Assembly: GCA_017311185.1 (NCBI GenBank)
Contig: JAESUZ010003505.1
Coordinates: 1,116,001 to 1,180,000 of the forward strand
Origin: Proteles cristata cristata
Lineage: Eukaryota > Chordata > Mammalia > Carnivora > Hyaenidae
Reading direction: 5' to 3'
DNA length: 64,000 nucleotides
Shown: positions 35,456 to 48,310 of the stretch, in pieces
Layout: every line of letters starts with the position of its first letter
How positions within the stretch are numbered: position 1 is the first letter of the stretch
The notes under the pieces: generated by a model
Database searches by the model: none
The model's input: the letters and a program-made list of their open reading frames with translations, nothing else
Told to the model about the DNA's origin: nothing
Translations under genes and position numbers: made by a program

Positions 35456-35584
35456 AAAAAATAGACAATTTTAGAAAAGTCCCATTAGCACTTGCTACTA
35501 CTAATTAGGTGTTGCATGTTAATTTTTCAATGTGTCCACTCCTTGACTGGCATGAAAAATTACCTTATTGGCTTCCATATTGTT

Positions 35585-35807
35585 TTTTGGGTGTTTTGTT
35601 TTTTTTTTTTTTTTTTTTTGAGAGACAGAGAGAGATGAGTACAGGAGGGGCAGAGAGACAGAGGGAGACAGATAGAAAATCCCAAGCAGGCTCTGCTGGG
35701 TCAGCACACAGAGCCCAGTGCAGGGCTCAAACTCCAAAACCACAAGATCATGACCTGAGCCAAAATCAAGAGTCAGACACTTAATTGACCGAGCCACCGA
35801 GGCACCC
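35585..35807 (-). mobile_element. Can-SINE
   Basis: A 20-base poly-T, then GAGAGACAGAGAGAGATGAG, GAAAATCCCAAGCAGGCTCT and head CGAGCCACCGAGGCACCC. The TSD is TCCATATTGTT (35574-35584) versus TCCATGTTGTT (35808-35818). It lies 130 bp from another copy in the same orientation. Confidence 0.94.
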
Positions 35808-35818
35808 TCCATGTTGTT

Positions 35819-36939
35819 AACTTTAAGAGCACTTTTAGCAAATCATCTTTGTTTTAATATTAATCAATATGTTATCTGAAATAAGAAAATGAGAGTCTAA
35901 GTCTACCAACCATAATTGAAGTAAAAAAGTTTAGATAGTACAGGATGCCAAAGGAGAAACACGGATAATTCAAATCTCAAATCCTACATCCACATTGTTA
36001 GAAACAATCACATTTCTCGATGTTATTATTATCATTATCAACAACATTATTACCTTAGTATTTCATTTATGCCATTATTTTGCAACAATCTTTGCAAAGA
36101 TTGAGGAACTGGAATCACTCACCCTTCCACAGGACTGAGTCGTGCTAGGGGCTGCTCGGCTGGGCATCTCCATGTAGCTCTGTTGAGATTAATACAAATA
36201 AACAAAGAAGGAAACATGCCAACAAAACTGTGGCTTTGGTTTGTAAAAACCTAGGTTCAAGCCTTAGATGCCAGTGTTAAGTCCCTAACCTCACCTAGCT
36301 TGAAGCATATCTAGGAGGTGGTACCCTCGAAGCCTAAAATGATTTTGGATTTTTGAGGCTGTTGGCCATCTGCCCAGGCATCTGTCCAAAAATCTGATAT
36401 GCACAGGGCTTGGCTTATTTTTCCTTTGTCATTGATTTATAAGAGGAGGTGAGAGGCTGTTGGACATGCATGTGAGGAAGATGAGCATGGAGATGAGGCA
36501 GCAACAAAAGGCATGTAATAGGATGGTAGTATTCTGGCAGAAGGCGAAATGGTCCTTTGTACAAGAAACTCAAGTGACTGGAGAAGTTGGGGTCCTGAAG
36601 GAAAAGTATGGCATGTGCGGGAAAGAGATTGGTTCTTTTGTTCAACACAGGACGTAAAGTCATTTGGACAGAGTACAGTTCAGGAATGGGGGAGCCCCCA
36701 AGCCCAACCCCCCTACCATGGAGCCTATTTCCAGACCCCTCCTTGGGTGAGGAGGCCAGAAGAGATGCCAGTGAGGGGACAGTACTGGACACACAGGTGA
36801 GATGTTCTTTGGAGGCTGCAGGAAGGGCCAGAGAATCGTCTAGACATAGATGCGGGGTGGGGGTGGGGAAGGTGAACATATGTTCTTGCTCATTTGAAGT
36901 AGAGGAGTTGTTTGTGTTAAATTATGTGTTGAGTAGTAG
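35819..36939. other. Unique sequence with overlapping open frames
   Basis: Around 36415-37063, frames of about 150 codons are open on both strands. Neither has a recognisable domain, signal peptide or splice context, and the + frame runs into a MIR. Most likely the stop-poor effect of locally higher GC. Confidence 0.4.
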
Positions 36940-37130
36940 TGCAGCGTCATTGTTCAAAGCATGGGCCCTGGATCCAGCCTGCCTGGCCTCAATCTGGGCT
37001 CTTACAGCTATTGTGTGTGTATATTCTGGGACATTTACCTGTGCTTTCTGTGTCTCTGTGTAATAGTACCGGCTGCCATAGACTCGTGAGAATTAGATGA
37101 GCCAACACATTTTAGAATAGTACCTCTTTG
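36940..37130 (+). mobile_element. MIR SINE
   Basis: AGCATGGGCCCTGGATCCAG, CTGCCTGGCCTCAATCTGGG, GGGACATTTACCTGTGCTTT, AATAGTACCGGCTGCCATAG and GAATTAGATGAGCCAACACA follow the MIR consensus order almost end to end. Confidence 0.88.
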
Positions 37131-37570
37131 AACCCTGGTCATAATAGTAGAGATAGTTTTGAATTCGGCTGATCTAGATAGAATTTTGCTTAACCCTCTT
37201 TGTAGTAGACATGCCCATATCAGCTGCAAAATGTCCGCTGGTGCCAAGATTTCAGTAATAGAGATAAACAACATTTTAATGAAATTGTTTTAAAAATAAA
37301 AATTAATGTAAAAAATCCATAATGGACAAAATATTAAAATTTCACATGAAGGCAAGGCTCTGTCCGTCAGCTTATTTATAAAGATGAACTTGTCACTGCT
37401 ACAGATCAGGCTGAGGCCATTGTTATGCAGCAAAGCCATCATTCTTCACTTGATTTTGGACCTTAGTGACTAAAATTCACTGGTGAGACAAGGCACACCT
37501 ACTGGTTGCTCATTTCCGACTTACCTTTCTTACCATGTAGCCATTTAATCCAACAGTAGTTATATAATTA

Positions 37571-37626
37571 TGTGTAGATATGCAAATATATATATACATA
37601 TATATATACACATATACATATATATT
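37571..37626. repeat. (TATA)/(TATACA) low-complexity tract
   Basis: Alternating ATATAT and ATACAT units. Confidence 0.85.
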
Positions 37627-38139
37627 ACTGGAATATTGTGATAGTTTCCATTTTTAAAATTCAGTTTAAGTTACCATTCCATTTTTGAAATACGATTTCT
37701 AAAAGATTGAGATAAGTTCAATTTTTAAAACAATTTTTCCAATTATTGGTAATAGACCATGAAAGAAGAGAAAATAATTCTAAGAAATACACCAAGTAGT
37801 TTTAATCATCCATCCTTTGACTATCTACTGAGTGGCTCTGCCAGATCCCAAATATGATAAAGCTTCGATATTTCTGTCCAGTGATTTTTTTTACCTCTCG
37901 TCCTTAGCTGGAAATCCAATATGCAAAGCAGATAAATTTTGAGTTGCTCCGGTTGAATTGGACACGGGGTACCCCTGCCCATTGCCTCAGTCGCAGAGCC
38001 CTCCACTGGCCCCGTCACCATTGAAGAGACTAGACTCCAAGGGCTTGTAAGCATATCATTGTGCAATAAATATCTTAAAACAAGTAACAGTGTAGTCCTC
38101 AAAAGACAGGGGGGGAATGCAATTACTTCAGAAATATTT

Positions 38140-38940
38140 TGTCAGAGAACATAACAGTTATTATGGAACTATAATTTGTGCAGCAAAGGCTAATCTAGTC
38201 TCTGGGAATTTCTCACTGAATAAGGTACCTGTTCATATCTGAGTAATGTCTAATGCCAGCGAATCGCAGCTTCTATCCCCCTTTGGCAGAGCCTTAAGAA
38301 GTTTTGTTTAGTGTCTTTATTTGGGCCCGTGTAGACTGTCAGGTTCTAACATAACAAAGTCATGCAAATGAATTCTGTCTCTGCATTTACTAGCTGGCAC
38401 TCATCCACGTGAAAACACTGTGAAGAAAGGAACAGAGTTCTGGAGGTTTTATTGAGCAATTGCTGTTAATTGACCGAAAGCGTGAAAATCAAGAATCCCT
38501 GAAAATGTTCCTTTGCTCTCTGGAGACAGTGGAAATATCTATAGAATATTTTTGCCTCTGTGGCATATCTGAGATGTGAGACACATTAACAATGAGAAGG
38601 GCTTCAGGTCAGAATCACTCTGCATCATAGATGCCATTATCTGCTGATTTAGCTGGGCTGGAAACTGCTGAAAAATAATCCCTTTTGGTGCCCTTGTCAG
38701 TGGCTTCAGCCTAAAGTTAGAAAATCAGCTCTACCTGAGTCAGATAATCATTACAAAATGAATTTTGTTCCTGACTCAATGGAAGTAATTGGGGCAAATA
38801 CTTGATAGGCAAGAGGGAGATTAGCTTAAGTTAAAGCTTTCCAGTACATTAAAAAGTACTAAGTGTCACTAATAATTGAGCCAGCACTGGCATCGGCAAA
38901 TTATCCTTCACACTGAATGTAGGTGATCACTTAAAATGTA
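38140..38940. promoter_or_regulatory. Candidate conserved non-coding element
   Basis: No frame of note and no repeat. Dense in short words typical of developmental enhancers: ATGCAAATGAATT, TGTTAATTGACC, CAGATAATCATTAC and CACTAATAATTGAG. Function and conservation are inferred only from composition and lack of repeats. Confidence 0.28.
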
Positions 38941-39952
38941 TTTCCGCACCTCCCCCCAACCCCCATCACAGCTTGAAGGTTCTCCGTTTCCTGGACTCTG
39001 GCAAGGGGCATTTGCTCATCCCAGCCAAGGTCTCCACTCGCAGGGAGCAGAGATGATTTCTCTGCAGGTGGTAAGCCTCAAGCAGGGAAGTCGCGATGGT
39101 GCTGACTGTTCCCTGGGGAGGGACATCCTGTAAAAACACCAAGGTTGAGAACTGTCATATTCACAGCAGTAGGTGCATTTTCCTCAGAAATTAATGGAGC
39201 AAGCTGGGCAAAAATGTTTTTAAGCTACATCTTCCCTAGAGTAAGATGCAAATTCAAAGCTCTTTTGAAGCCCTGGAATGAAAGTTAAAGATAAGACTTT
39301 TTAGTTTTTTGACATTGATAATATAGGCAACCCTAGCACAATGAATATGAAATTGAAATGCTTTAGGTAAGTGAGGTGGATGTTATTCAGGCTGGCTCCG
39401 AATGCAGCCGCAACTCATTCCTGAGCCTGTTTACCTACCCACTGTTAATACACGATTATCGGGCATTTACTGTATACTCCATCTTCCAGTGAGCTACAGA
39501 CAAGCAATTCGATCTAATTATGACAGGTGTATTTTCAGGGTGTAATAAATACATTCACTGAGTGCCTTGAACCTTAAAAGTCACATCTGGAAGAGAAGTG
39601 GTAGCAGCCTTTGGAAGTTCTCTGTTCAGTGTTCGGGGGGTGGGGGCTGGAAAAGCATTACTTTTCACCGCACAACATGCACTAATCTTAAATTATACAT
39701 CCCATTCAAGAGAGGGAAGAGAGAAGTGCCCGCTAAACTTAAAAGAGTGTACAGCTCATTTTGAAGAACTATTTGTTACACTGGCTTAAAGAATGTACCC
39801 ATAAATGTTTTGAATGAATTTGTGATGGCCACTATACAGGTTTCTGAGGCTTCAAAACTACGTCTCCTATTCATGTAGTTAAGTAGAGGAAAGGCCTAAT
39901 ACACGAGCCCTCTCCACCTTGGAGGTTTGTGCATAAGGATAGTTCTCTGACT

Positions 39953-39980
39953 GCAGCTAGATCTTCCTAGATCTAGTTGC
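39953..39980. repeat. Short near-perfect inverted repeat
   Basis: Arms GCAGCTAGATCT and AGATCTAGTTGC are separated by TCCT. The 12-bp stem has one G-T pair. No terminator or known hairpin RNA context. Confidence 0.8.
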
Positions 39981-40202
39981 CTCAAATGAAAACTTCAGAG
40001 GAGTAAATGCCCCGAAAATCAGAGGCATCAATAAGTGATCTTTTAAGAACCCTTCTCAGCTGTTTTTATATTTCCTGTTTTCTTTTGCCTTAGTAACAAA
40101 CATTTACACTTATAAAATATGGTTCTCACTTTTGCTTATTTTGTACTTGAAAATTCAGGAAAATGTCAAAATAAATTCGGTCACTGTTTTTTTGTATTTT
40201 TT

Positions 40203-40420
40203 CTTTTTTTTTTTTACATTTATTTATTTTTGAGTGATAGAGACAGAGCACTAGCAGGGGAAGAGAGGAGAGAGAGAGAGAGGGAGACACAGGATCCAAA
40301 TCAGGCTCTAGGCTCTGAGATGTCAGCACACAGCCCAATGTGGGGCTTGAACCCATGAACAGTGAGATCATAACCTGAACTCAAGTCGGATGCTTAACTG
40401 ATTGAGCCACCCAGGCATCC
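40203..40420 (-). mobile_element. Can-SINE
   Basis: Poly-T and CATTTATTTATTTTTGAGTG, then GAGAGAGAGGGAGACACAGG and head GAGCCACCCAGGCATCCC. TTGTATTTTTTC before and CTGTATTTTTTT after look like the TSD. Confidence 0.93.
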
Positions 40421-40455
40421 CTGTATTTTTTTTTCCCTGATAACATATTTGAAAT

Positions 40456-40458
40456 ACA

Positions 40459-40494
<36 letters not shown>
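40456..40494. repeat. (CA)n microsatellite
   Basis: Near-perfect CA run with one T interruption near its start. Confidence 0.95.
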
Positions 40495-40495
<1 letters not shown>

Positions 40496-42714
40496 TACAG
40501 TTGTCTAAGTGATATTTCCATTATTATATTCCCAAGGCTGCCAAAAATATGATCTGACTATTCCTCCCAGGTGGGGCCTTGGTTGAAAAGAATATCGTCT
40601 GATATACATATAGTAATTTTATTAGAATTTGAAATTTTCAGTCACCAAGTTGCTGCCAGCCACCAAAAATTATTTAGATCCAACTAATTGGAAAGCACTG
40701 GAGCATGAGCATCTGGGTATGATTCACGGTCTCCGATAAGGTTTCCAATTACTCATATGCATATACATTGTGAATCATGTGAGTGCTTACAAGGAGGAAA
40801 ACTCAAGCACACATTTTGGTTTCATGAGTTTGAGTGTGGGTTAAGAGATTTTTAAATGGTCTCACCAATCCTCTGCCCTTTGCAGAAAGACGGGGTAGCC
40901 TATTTAAATCATTAATGATGGAATAAGATTTGCAGCTTACTCTTGTCATGAGAAATGAACTGGATTATATTAAAAGTTGTCTCTAAACATTCCATAAAAT
41001 TATAATCATATCAATTAAATGCTAGTGGCAAATACTTCAATTACCCTTAATGGGACAGAGCTTATAAATGAGCATATTGGGAGACTACTGGTATTTTATG
41101 TGTAGCCATTCTCTTCAAAAAGCAACAATTAGAGTTTCACTCATGAAAATCAGTCCATAAAATATAAATGTGCTACAAGCTTGGAGTTTATTTTAATGCA
41201 ACATTATCATACCGGATTATTATAACCTTCCTCTCTCCCTCTGAAAAGGCTATAAAAACAAATATTTAAAACCATACATTAGTATCGTCTTTTATTAAAA
41301 TGTCATCGTTAAGTGGACTCAGTTCCTTTTGTAATTTTACCGCCTCTCTTTGCTGCCTGTTAGATCCAGCAAGTGGATTATACGCCCATTGTCACAACAT
41401 TGCCACGTTGGCCAGAGCAAAAATCACAACAGAGATTCTGAACCTGCTTTCTGCCCATTCACGTTTGCAGGCCTCAGGTTAAATTTTTCTTTTTATTTTA
41501 ATCATTGCTTTCAAAAAGACACTGGCCATTTCCGGTCCATCACTTTCATGGAAGTCAGATAAGTGTATTAATTCTCTCTGTGAAAGTGCATCCCTTCTCT
41601 TCAACGTACTTTCTTTAAATATATCAGGAGATTTAAATTTAGATATCCGAAGCTCCCACTAGATGACACGTTATTAAAACATCTGCCTTTCCATAAGCCA
41701 TTCTGTCCCTTGCCATTCCACATGTCCTATTCTACTTCACCGGACAAAATTGCCCAATCTAAATTTCAGCTCAAGTGTTTGATGGTTTTCACGCTGAGCT
41801 CAAACTGTTAATGCTTCCCTGAGAGAATAGAATTGAAAAGGGATTTAATCTAAAATAACAAAATAGAATAAAGGTTTTACATATAAATAAGTAATGCCCT
41901 GCACATTCTTATGCAAGTTTTTCTTTTTTAGATTTTGCATGTAGTAGACTAAGTAGACAAATCGCAGGGGTTCAGAATTTGACCCAGTTGCAAAGAGCAC
42001 TCAAAATAAATGAACACTCTGTGTTGTCTGAAATCCAGTCAATGCACGTTGTTGAAGCCAAATTTAAAATTATTTTCAAGAAACTATCCCTCATATTAAC
42101 TTTTAATTTTATATGGTGATTTTAAACACTGACATTTTCAAATATCATGGTAGGTGACCCTTATGCACATCCTGGAAAATGCTAATTGGTAGATAATACC
42201 TCCGCTGGTAGACTTGTCACAAAAGGCTGAAACTCACAACCCTGCGTTCCCTTATAGAACCCACGTCAAGCGAATCCACGTCACAAAGCAAATAACGGAT
42301 TACCTCTACACATGCAACATGGCTGCGAAAAACCTGAGGCAGCATTTTGGAGAGAAACCCTGTGGTCTTTGCCAGAAGGAATGTAAAGACCCATCTTTTA
42401 ATAAAGTGATTACAGTACCTACCAGAGCTGTCTGTCTGTCCAACCCTCCTGCCTTCCATTCTCTGCAAAAATAGCCCTTCTGTTGCCTCTCACAAACGGA
42501 TCTGTCTCAGGTGCAAAATGGAGCAATTATCGTGCTGTATGGAAATACTTAATAGGAGTCATTTAAACGTAAAATCATGATTTGTCTTACTTTGTTGATG
42601 CTGAAAAGACAAGTCTCTTTTCACTTGTTTTCTATGTGTGCATAGTTATTTATAGTTTTTTTTCTTTTCTGAAGAGATTTTTAAATGTAATGTAAATGTT
42701 ACATTTTAGTTTGT
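40495..42714. other. Repeat-poor block, possible conserved regulatory DNA
   Basis: No SINE or LINE recognised. 40640-41470 and 41580-42100 contain many TAAT and AT-rich homeodomain-type words. An 86-codon + frame (42214-42474) carries a CGLCQKEC stretch but lacks a zinc-finger spacing, so I do not call a gene. Confidence 0.4.
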
Positions 42715-42830
42715 AAGTTCAGTTCCTTCAGCTATAATATGAGAATAATAAACTTGCTTTAACTCACCTCTCAGGACTGGTTTGAGGCTGAAGGGAAGCC
42801 AGAATATTTTGAAAGTGTTATATGAAATTT
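42715..42830 (+). mobile_element. MIR 3' fragment
   Basis: CAGTTCCTTCAGCTATAATA, TGAGAATAATAAACTTGC and CTCACCTCTCAGGACTGGTT match the second half of MIR. Confidence 0.6.
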
Positions 42831-43906
42831 TAAACTCTATGTCCCTGTACACATTCAGCTATTACTTAGCCATCACATTGACCAATGATATCTATGTACA
42901 AACATATATTAACATTATATATTATACATCTACATATGTACACAAACATACGTTAACATTACTTTGTGAATATATGAATAAAGTTAAGTTGCAGATTATC
43001 CCAATATTGCTGAAGGACCAGTCATGAGTTTAACCACAATTTTGCTATGCAGAAACCTAGACCAACTCCTTAACTGAATTGCTAAGAAAATTACTACATT
43101 TATTTAAAATGTTTGCTTTATTCTGCTCAACTATCCATACTAAATAAAAACACGTGTATGGTTTATTCTGATTAACCCCTGAAAATAGTTGCTCTTGTAG
43201 AAGACCACAGAAAGTGTGAAATTGGGAACATAAAAGTTGAATTTATGTCTCTATGGGTAATCTTTGGAAAATGTGAGTTTAATAACCTAGATTTGAGATG
43301 GACAATGTTAAAATCAGCCATTAAATGAAAAGATACATTCGCCTTTTATTGGTACAGTGTTTGATGTTTGCCAAACATAAAATTCAGTGTTAATTTAAGC
43401 ATACTGGGCATTATCCTGCAGGCCGTATCATTGTCATATACAGAAATAAGACATTTTATCTGTGAATTCACTGGTGATATTATTCTAGAAGAGATAGGCA
43501 CTGTTGATAAATTGGCTTTATTAATGAGATGACAGGTGTTTTTATTTTTTCTGCCAAAATTAACATAATGTGTAAAGAAAGAGAAACCCCTAAGCTTTCT
43601 AGTGTAAGTTTGAAAATCAAATGAAAGTTTTATATATACATGAATGACATGGTTCATGGATGTCGATAACATTATCCCAAGGATAAAGGGTGAGGGAAAT
43701 CATTGTGACTCAGAACTGAAAGTGACTCTTCAATGCTGGAGATTTTCATAATAGTATCATTTTTTTCATATTATAATAGTCACTTGTCATAAAACCACTA
43801 GAATAAAAGTAACTTTTAAAAATTGTCCAGGAGAATGAGTAAATGAGGTAGTTAAAAGAATGTATCCCTACATTCTTTTAGGATGTATTTTAAAGAATTT
43901 TGTAAT
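42831..43906. other. Unique sequence
   Basis: No repeat recognised. 43330-43680 reads like unique, possibly constrained sequence. A 108-codon - strand frame (43346-43672) has no known domain. Confidence 0.38.
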
Positions 43907-43922
43907 TAAGTGTTTTACAAGA

Positions 43923-44126
43923 GGGGCACCTGGGTGGCTCAGTGGGTTGAGTGTCTGACTTCAGCTCAGGTCGTCATCTCGCAGTACGTGAGTTCGAGCC
44001 CTGCATCAGGCTTCCTGTGGTCAGCCTGTCATCACAGAGCCTGCTTGGGACGCTCTGCTTCCCTCTTTCTGCCCCTCTCCCACTTGCACTCTCCCCAAAA
44101 TACATAAATATTTCTTTAAAAAAAAG
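43923..44126 (+). mobile_element. Can-SINE
   Basis: The head GGGGCACCTGGGTGGCTCAG is followed by CGTGAGTTCGAGCCCTGCAT, CT tract and A-rich tail. GTGTTTTACA before and AGAGTTTTACA after mark an imperfect TSD. Confidence 0.93.
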
Positions 44127-44128
44127 AG

Positions 44129-44132
<4 letters not shown>

Positions 44133-44164
<32 letters not shown>

Positions 44165-44173
44165 GCACACACA
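44133..44173. repeat. (AC)n microsatellite
   Basis: Starts within or beside the SINE's 3' TSD. Ends with GCACGC interruptions. Confidence 0.95.
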
Positions 44174-44574
44174 TCCTAAAAACAAACTGTGATTTTCTTT
44201 TTCTGGTTCTTTTTTTCACACCATACTTCATTGTTTCTGCATAAATATCAGAATACAGTATACCTGTAATATATTCAGTCACTACAGAAATGGGTCAAAT
44301 AAAAAGTAAAAATTCCCACCATTGCCATCTCCCTTCCTCAAAGATAACACCTACAAACATTTTGGTGCTCAATCTCTCAGCAGCGTCTTTTTTCCCCTCC
44401 TAAGTGTGTGGCTTAAAGTGACAGTGCATGTAGGTGCCTCTTTAAAGATCTCATCCTTTCCATTTGTACTTGTGGATTTTTAAGTTGTTTAGAATTCTTC
44501 ACTTTGACGTGTTTCTGTAAATGTATTGTACATGTTGAAGGAAGGAATAGGTGTGATCTTTTGCTGTACCCCAG

Positions 44575-44715
44575 TTGTGTGCAACGATCCTATGAAGTAT
44601 TTATTATTCTCTTAAGTTCCGTGGCGATGAGACTAAGGCACAGAGGGGTTAGTTAACTTGAATAAAGAAGCTGCATAACCAGAAATCCCTAAATCTCCAA
44701 CCTATGCTCTCAATG
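44575..44715 (-). mobile_element. MIR SINE fragment
   Basis: CCTATGAAGTATTTATTATT, GATGAGACTAAGGCACAGAG, GGGTTAGTTAACTTG and CATAACCAGAAATCCC follow the reverse complement of MIR. Confidence 0.78.
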
Positions 44716-44769
44716 AGTGTGGTCTTCCAGCAGCCTTGACAGAGCCCCAGATGTGCTCCCCTCTCCCCG

Positions 44770-44895
44770 CCAGGTATTGGGCTCCTTTCCTCTCTCTAAG
44801 CTTCAGTTTCTTTGTATACAAAAGGAGAGAGAAATATCTGTGTGCCTGGCACATAGGAAGTGCTCAATAAAGGTTAGCTATCATTATTCTTATAA
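44770..44895 (+). mobile_element. MIR SINE 3' fragment
   Basis: CTAAGCTTCAGTTTCTTTGT then TGTGCCTGGCACATAGGAAG, TGCTCAATAAAGGTTAGCTA and CATTATT is a clear sense MIR 3' end. It faces away from the MIR at 44575-44715. Confidence 0.85.
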
Positions 44896-46847
44896 TGAAT
44901 TTGATGTTTATATTTATGCTTTTTCTAAAATGTCTAGAAAACAGATGTCTATAAGCAGTGATGCTGGGTCACATTGTTTCAGTTTGGGGTTTTTATTATG
45001 ATGTTGCGATTTGCAATGAAATGTATCAAGCCTATTCCAATAACGATGACCATCAAAGCAACAAGGAAGTACTTACTAATAACCAGTCCTTCAGAAAGTG
45101 AATTTGACAGCCTTCCCATGAGAGGGGAAAAATGTGTGTGGGGGGGTTCCTTTTCAACTGCAAGTGAGTTTCTCCTTTCAACACATGGGCAGAAAATCAT
45201 CCTCCAAAATCGTCTTTCTACTACCACTTAATTCACTAACAGAAATGCTATTTGCGTTAATTTCCGTATTCTGTAAGGATTTCAGAAGCATTGTTGCAAT
45301 TGTAGACTTATAGCAATTGTGGACTGTAGTCCTGATCATTGAAACCATTCAGGGAAAGTGTAGTGATGGTTGAAAATTCCAAATGTACGGGAATAAACTG
45401 TACATTTACTGGGGAGAAATGTGTGATTGTTTCATATTGTGAATTTCTAAATAGATGCCATTGGTTTGTTTTCTTTTTTACATGTATTCACTGAAGATGA
45501 AGCATTAAATAGATGCTTTGTCAGTGACTATGGAAAATTCTTCTCTCCTTTCACCCTCCATTAAAAAGGCTCTCTTACTAGCATGAAAGATACTCTCTCT
45601 TTTGCTTTTTGTTACTTTTTTTTTTACTTTTACTTTTACCAAGTAGTTTCTAGAAGATCTATTGGATGTTTTGTGTGTCTGTATTTTACCAGCCTTTTCT
45701 TTTATATGTCTGCACAATTTACCATTCTTTAATTATATCCCCATCCATTGACTAAAATCTCAAAGAAGCAGACATAAATAAAAATGGAAGAAAGGCACAG
45801 GCCACCATTCACAGGCAGTAGCTCTTCCTGGCATATGATGTTCAAATGCCTAGACTAAGATATGAACGACCCACCTTTTGTACCACAAAATAGGGGGTAT
45901 TCTGAATGCTAAAAATAATCGCCAGTATTTTTTGTGTATATTATTGCCCTTTACAGACAAAGGTGAAAAATTTTGCAAAACTATGGAAATACACCTGTGA
46001 GTGGCTAAGTCTTAAATTCCTCTTCTTCAGCACAGTCTAAAAAGGATTTTTGACTATCCTGGAGGGACTTCATGTCAGGTGGCAGGTTGAGACCGGATAA
46101 ATATTTCCTTGATAGTTTCAGAGTGAATTGTCCAGAGCCTGTATCTTCCTTGCCAGTTTTCTTGCTTTGCAGAAAGGTATTTTTTTAATTACCATTTTCA
46201 GCTTGGGACTGCTGTGAGACTTCTCTATGGTGAGAGGTATAATTTTACTGTTTATGTCACAAATAGAATGTTCACACTATGATACTAATTGAGGGAGCCT
46301 CATCAGAGAGGAAGGCAGAGGCCATCATAATCATTCTGTGGACTGAATCCTTAGCTTTCGTAAGGTGGAACTCTTTCAAACTCCCCTATAGGTCTTAGAA
46401 ATAATACTGAGAGAAGGTTTGCTGAAGTATACATTAAGAATTAAAAACAAAAGGGCTAAGTAGTTTTCTCTTATTGCCACCACATATATTTCCTTTTAAG
46501 ACTGATTTAAAGATTAATTGGAAGCTAATTGCTTTCTAGTCATAGATCCTATTTCTTTCAATTTTCTTGCATGCATGTTTCTTACATGTATGATTTTGAG
46601 ACTGTGTATTTGATCTGGGTCTTCTTCCGCCCAAGTCAAAATGCCAGAGTCCCTAAAGGAAGGAGATGAAAATGAGATCCATACACGGCTCAGCTGTGTT
46701 ATTTGTCTTATTATAAAAATCCTTCAAACTTCTCTTTCAAAATGCTATACAAGAATTGTTACATAGTTAGAGCTGGTCTTTATCAGCAAATCTCCCCCTC
46801 CTACCAATGATCAGTCCTGAGTTCTGTGTACTCAAAGCTTGTCTTGA

Positions 46848-46935
46848 TCCATATATATAATATTAATATATTTATTTATTTATATCCTTTATATATAATA
46901 TAAATATATAATATAAATTTAATATATATATTAGT
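46848..46935. repeat. AT-rich low-complexity tract
   Basis: Repeated TATATAATA and TATTTAT words. Confidence 0.82.
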
Positions 46936-47329
46936 TTATTTCCTGTCCATAGAATACTTATTTAAAGCAAAGTCAAAGGTTCAGAAACTTTCAGCTATTT
47001 TCAATTAAAAATATATTTTTTCAATTAGTTTCTTTTCTTTTTCTTTGAAGGACCTGCCTTGTGCTTAGAACGAGGCTTGTTTTGTATTTCCCAGCTCTCG
47101 TGTGTGCCTGCGTGTGTGTATTTTATCCCAGCTAGTTATAACCTGATAACCTGATTTCATACTGTGCGTTAGCACAACAATACAGTCATCAAACTAAAGC
47201 AACACAGTAAGCGGTCACATTAACCATCATTGTGCTTGATCACTCGGGAGAGATTAAATTTATTCATTTTTACTATAGATAATCAAATATTAAAACATGT
47301 TAAGGTAAAGGGAGGTAGAACTATTGAGG

Positions 47330-48310
47330 TGTGACGTGCTCATTGCGAAAACGATGTCCTATATGTGAATTGTAACGCTTTGGCAAGATGTTTGGAGGAA
47401 GTTTCATCAGGTCTTTCTGCTTCTCATTTGCATTTGGTTTATCTAAAGTGAAATCCATTCAATTTTATTGAACTGTAATTCTAGTAATTTACAATATTTA
47501 CATGCTGCGGTTAGATTGAAATCAGTCCTTAATTCAAATTCAATCTAAATTTACTGCATAGTAATTAGGGCTTTGTAACTGACACTAGGGGACTATTGAT
47601 TTAATGAAAAACTTAACCTTACAGTAAGTGTTTAATTAGTTGCTGCAGTAGATTCTGTTCTGTCCTAAATTGTGGACTTTAGGGAATCAGGTACTAATTT
47701 AAATTACACAACTATATAAAGATCAGAACTAATTTTTTTTTTTTACATGTAGCCTAACAGATGAATTAATTTCTTCCTCTGAAAAGGATAGTGGAAAGAG
47801 ACGGTAATGAAAGTAATTTCCTACCCTGCCTAATTTTATGTAAGGCCAGGCTAGCTCTCCTGGAAATGATTACCTAGCTCTGTTAAATATTGATACAAAG
47901 AGTTATGAAAATTAAAAGTCAATGAGATTTCTACAGGATTATTTTGTAAATGGAAAACTGAAACAATATACATATCTGCTTAGAGAAGAAAGACTCTTAG
48001 CACAGAAAGAAAAATAAAAGATTACCCAAAATAAAACCGAAGGGACTTTTCTTTCGATAATGTTAATCTGCAGCCCCACATGTCAGTTTTAGCAATCACA
48101 TTAATTTTCTAGACGAGAATTTAAAACACTGAAATCAGCCGAAGTGATTTTAAATGGTAGTCACTGACGGCCTCTGTTTGAATAAGCTTAAATCAAAACA
48201 AACTATTTTAATTGCAGGCAATATTTTTCCCCTAATTTAAGAATTGCAATAAAGTATTGAAAAGATGATACTTTCAAAACTGAATTTTAACTTGTCTATG
48301 ATATGTCAGG
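47330..48310. promoter_or_regulatory. Candidate conserved non-coding element
   Basis: Contains an inverted POU octamer ATTTGCAT (47426-47433), a TGACGTG (47332-47338), ATTTAATGAAAAAC, TTTAATTAGTTG and TTTTAATTGCAGGC. There is no coding frame and no repeat. Regulatory function is an inference from composition only. Confidence 0.3.

Larger units (their letters stand above)
37131..40190. other. Repeat-poor block, possible conserved regulatory DNA
   Basis: About 3 kb with only one simple AT/AC run (37571-37626). It contains the POU octamer ATGCAAAT at 38362-38369, repeated TAAT words and a TGACTCA (38771-38777). The lack of SINEs and LINEs fits selective constraint, but that is inference. Confidence 0.4.

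Noticed and set aside
36415..37063. 154-codon - strand and 151-codon + strand frames over the same DNA
   Set aside because: Both strands are open because the region is stop-poor. The + frame runs through a MIR and neither resembles a known protein.
42214..42474. 86-codon frame with a CGLCQKEC stretch suggesting a zinc finger
   Set aside because: The histidine pair and linker spacing of C2H2 fingers are missing, and no neighbouring finger is present.
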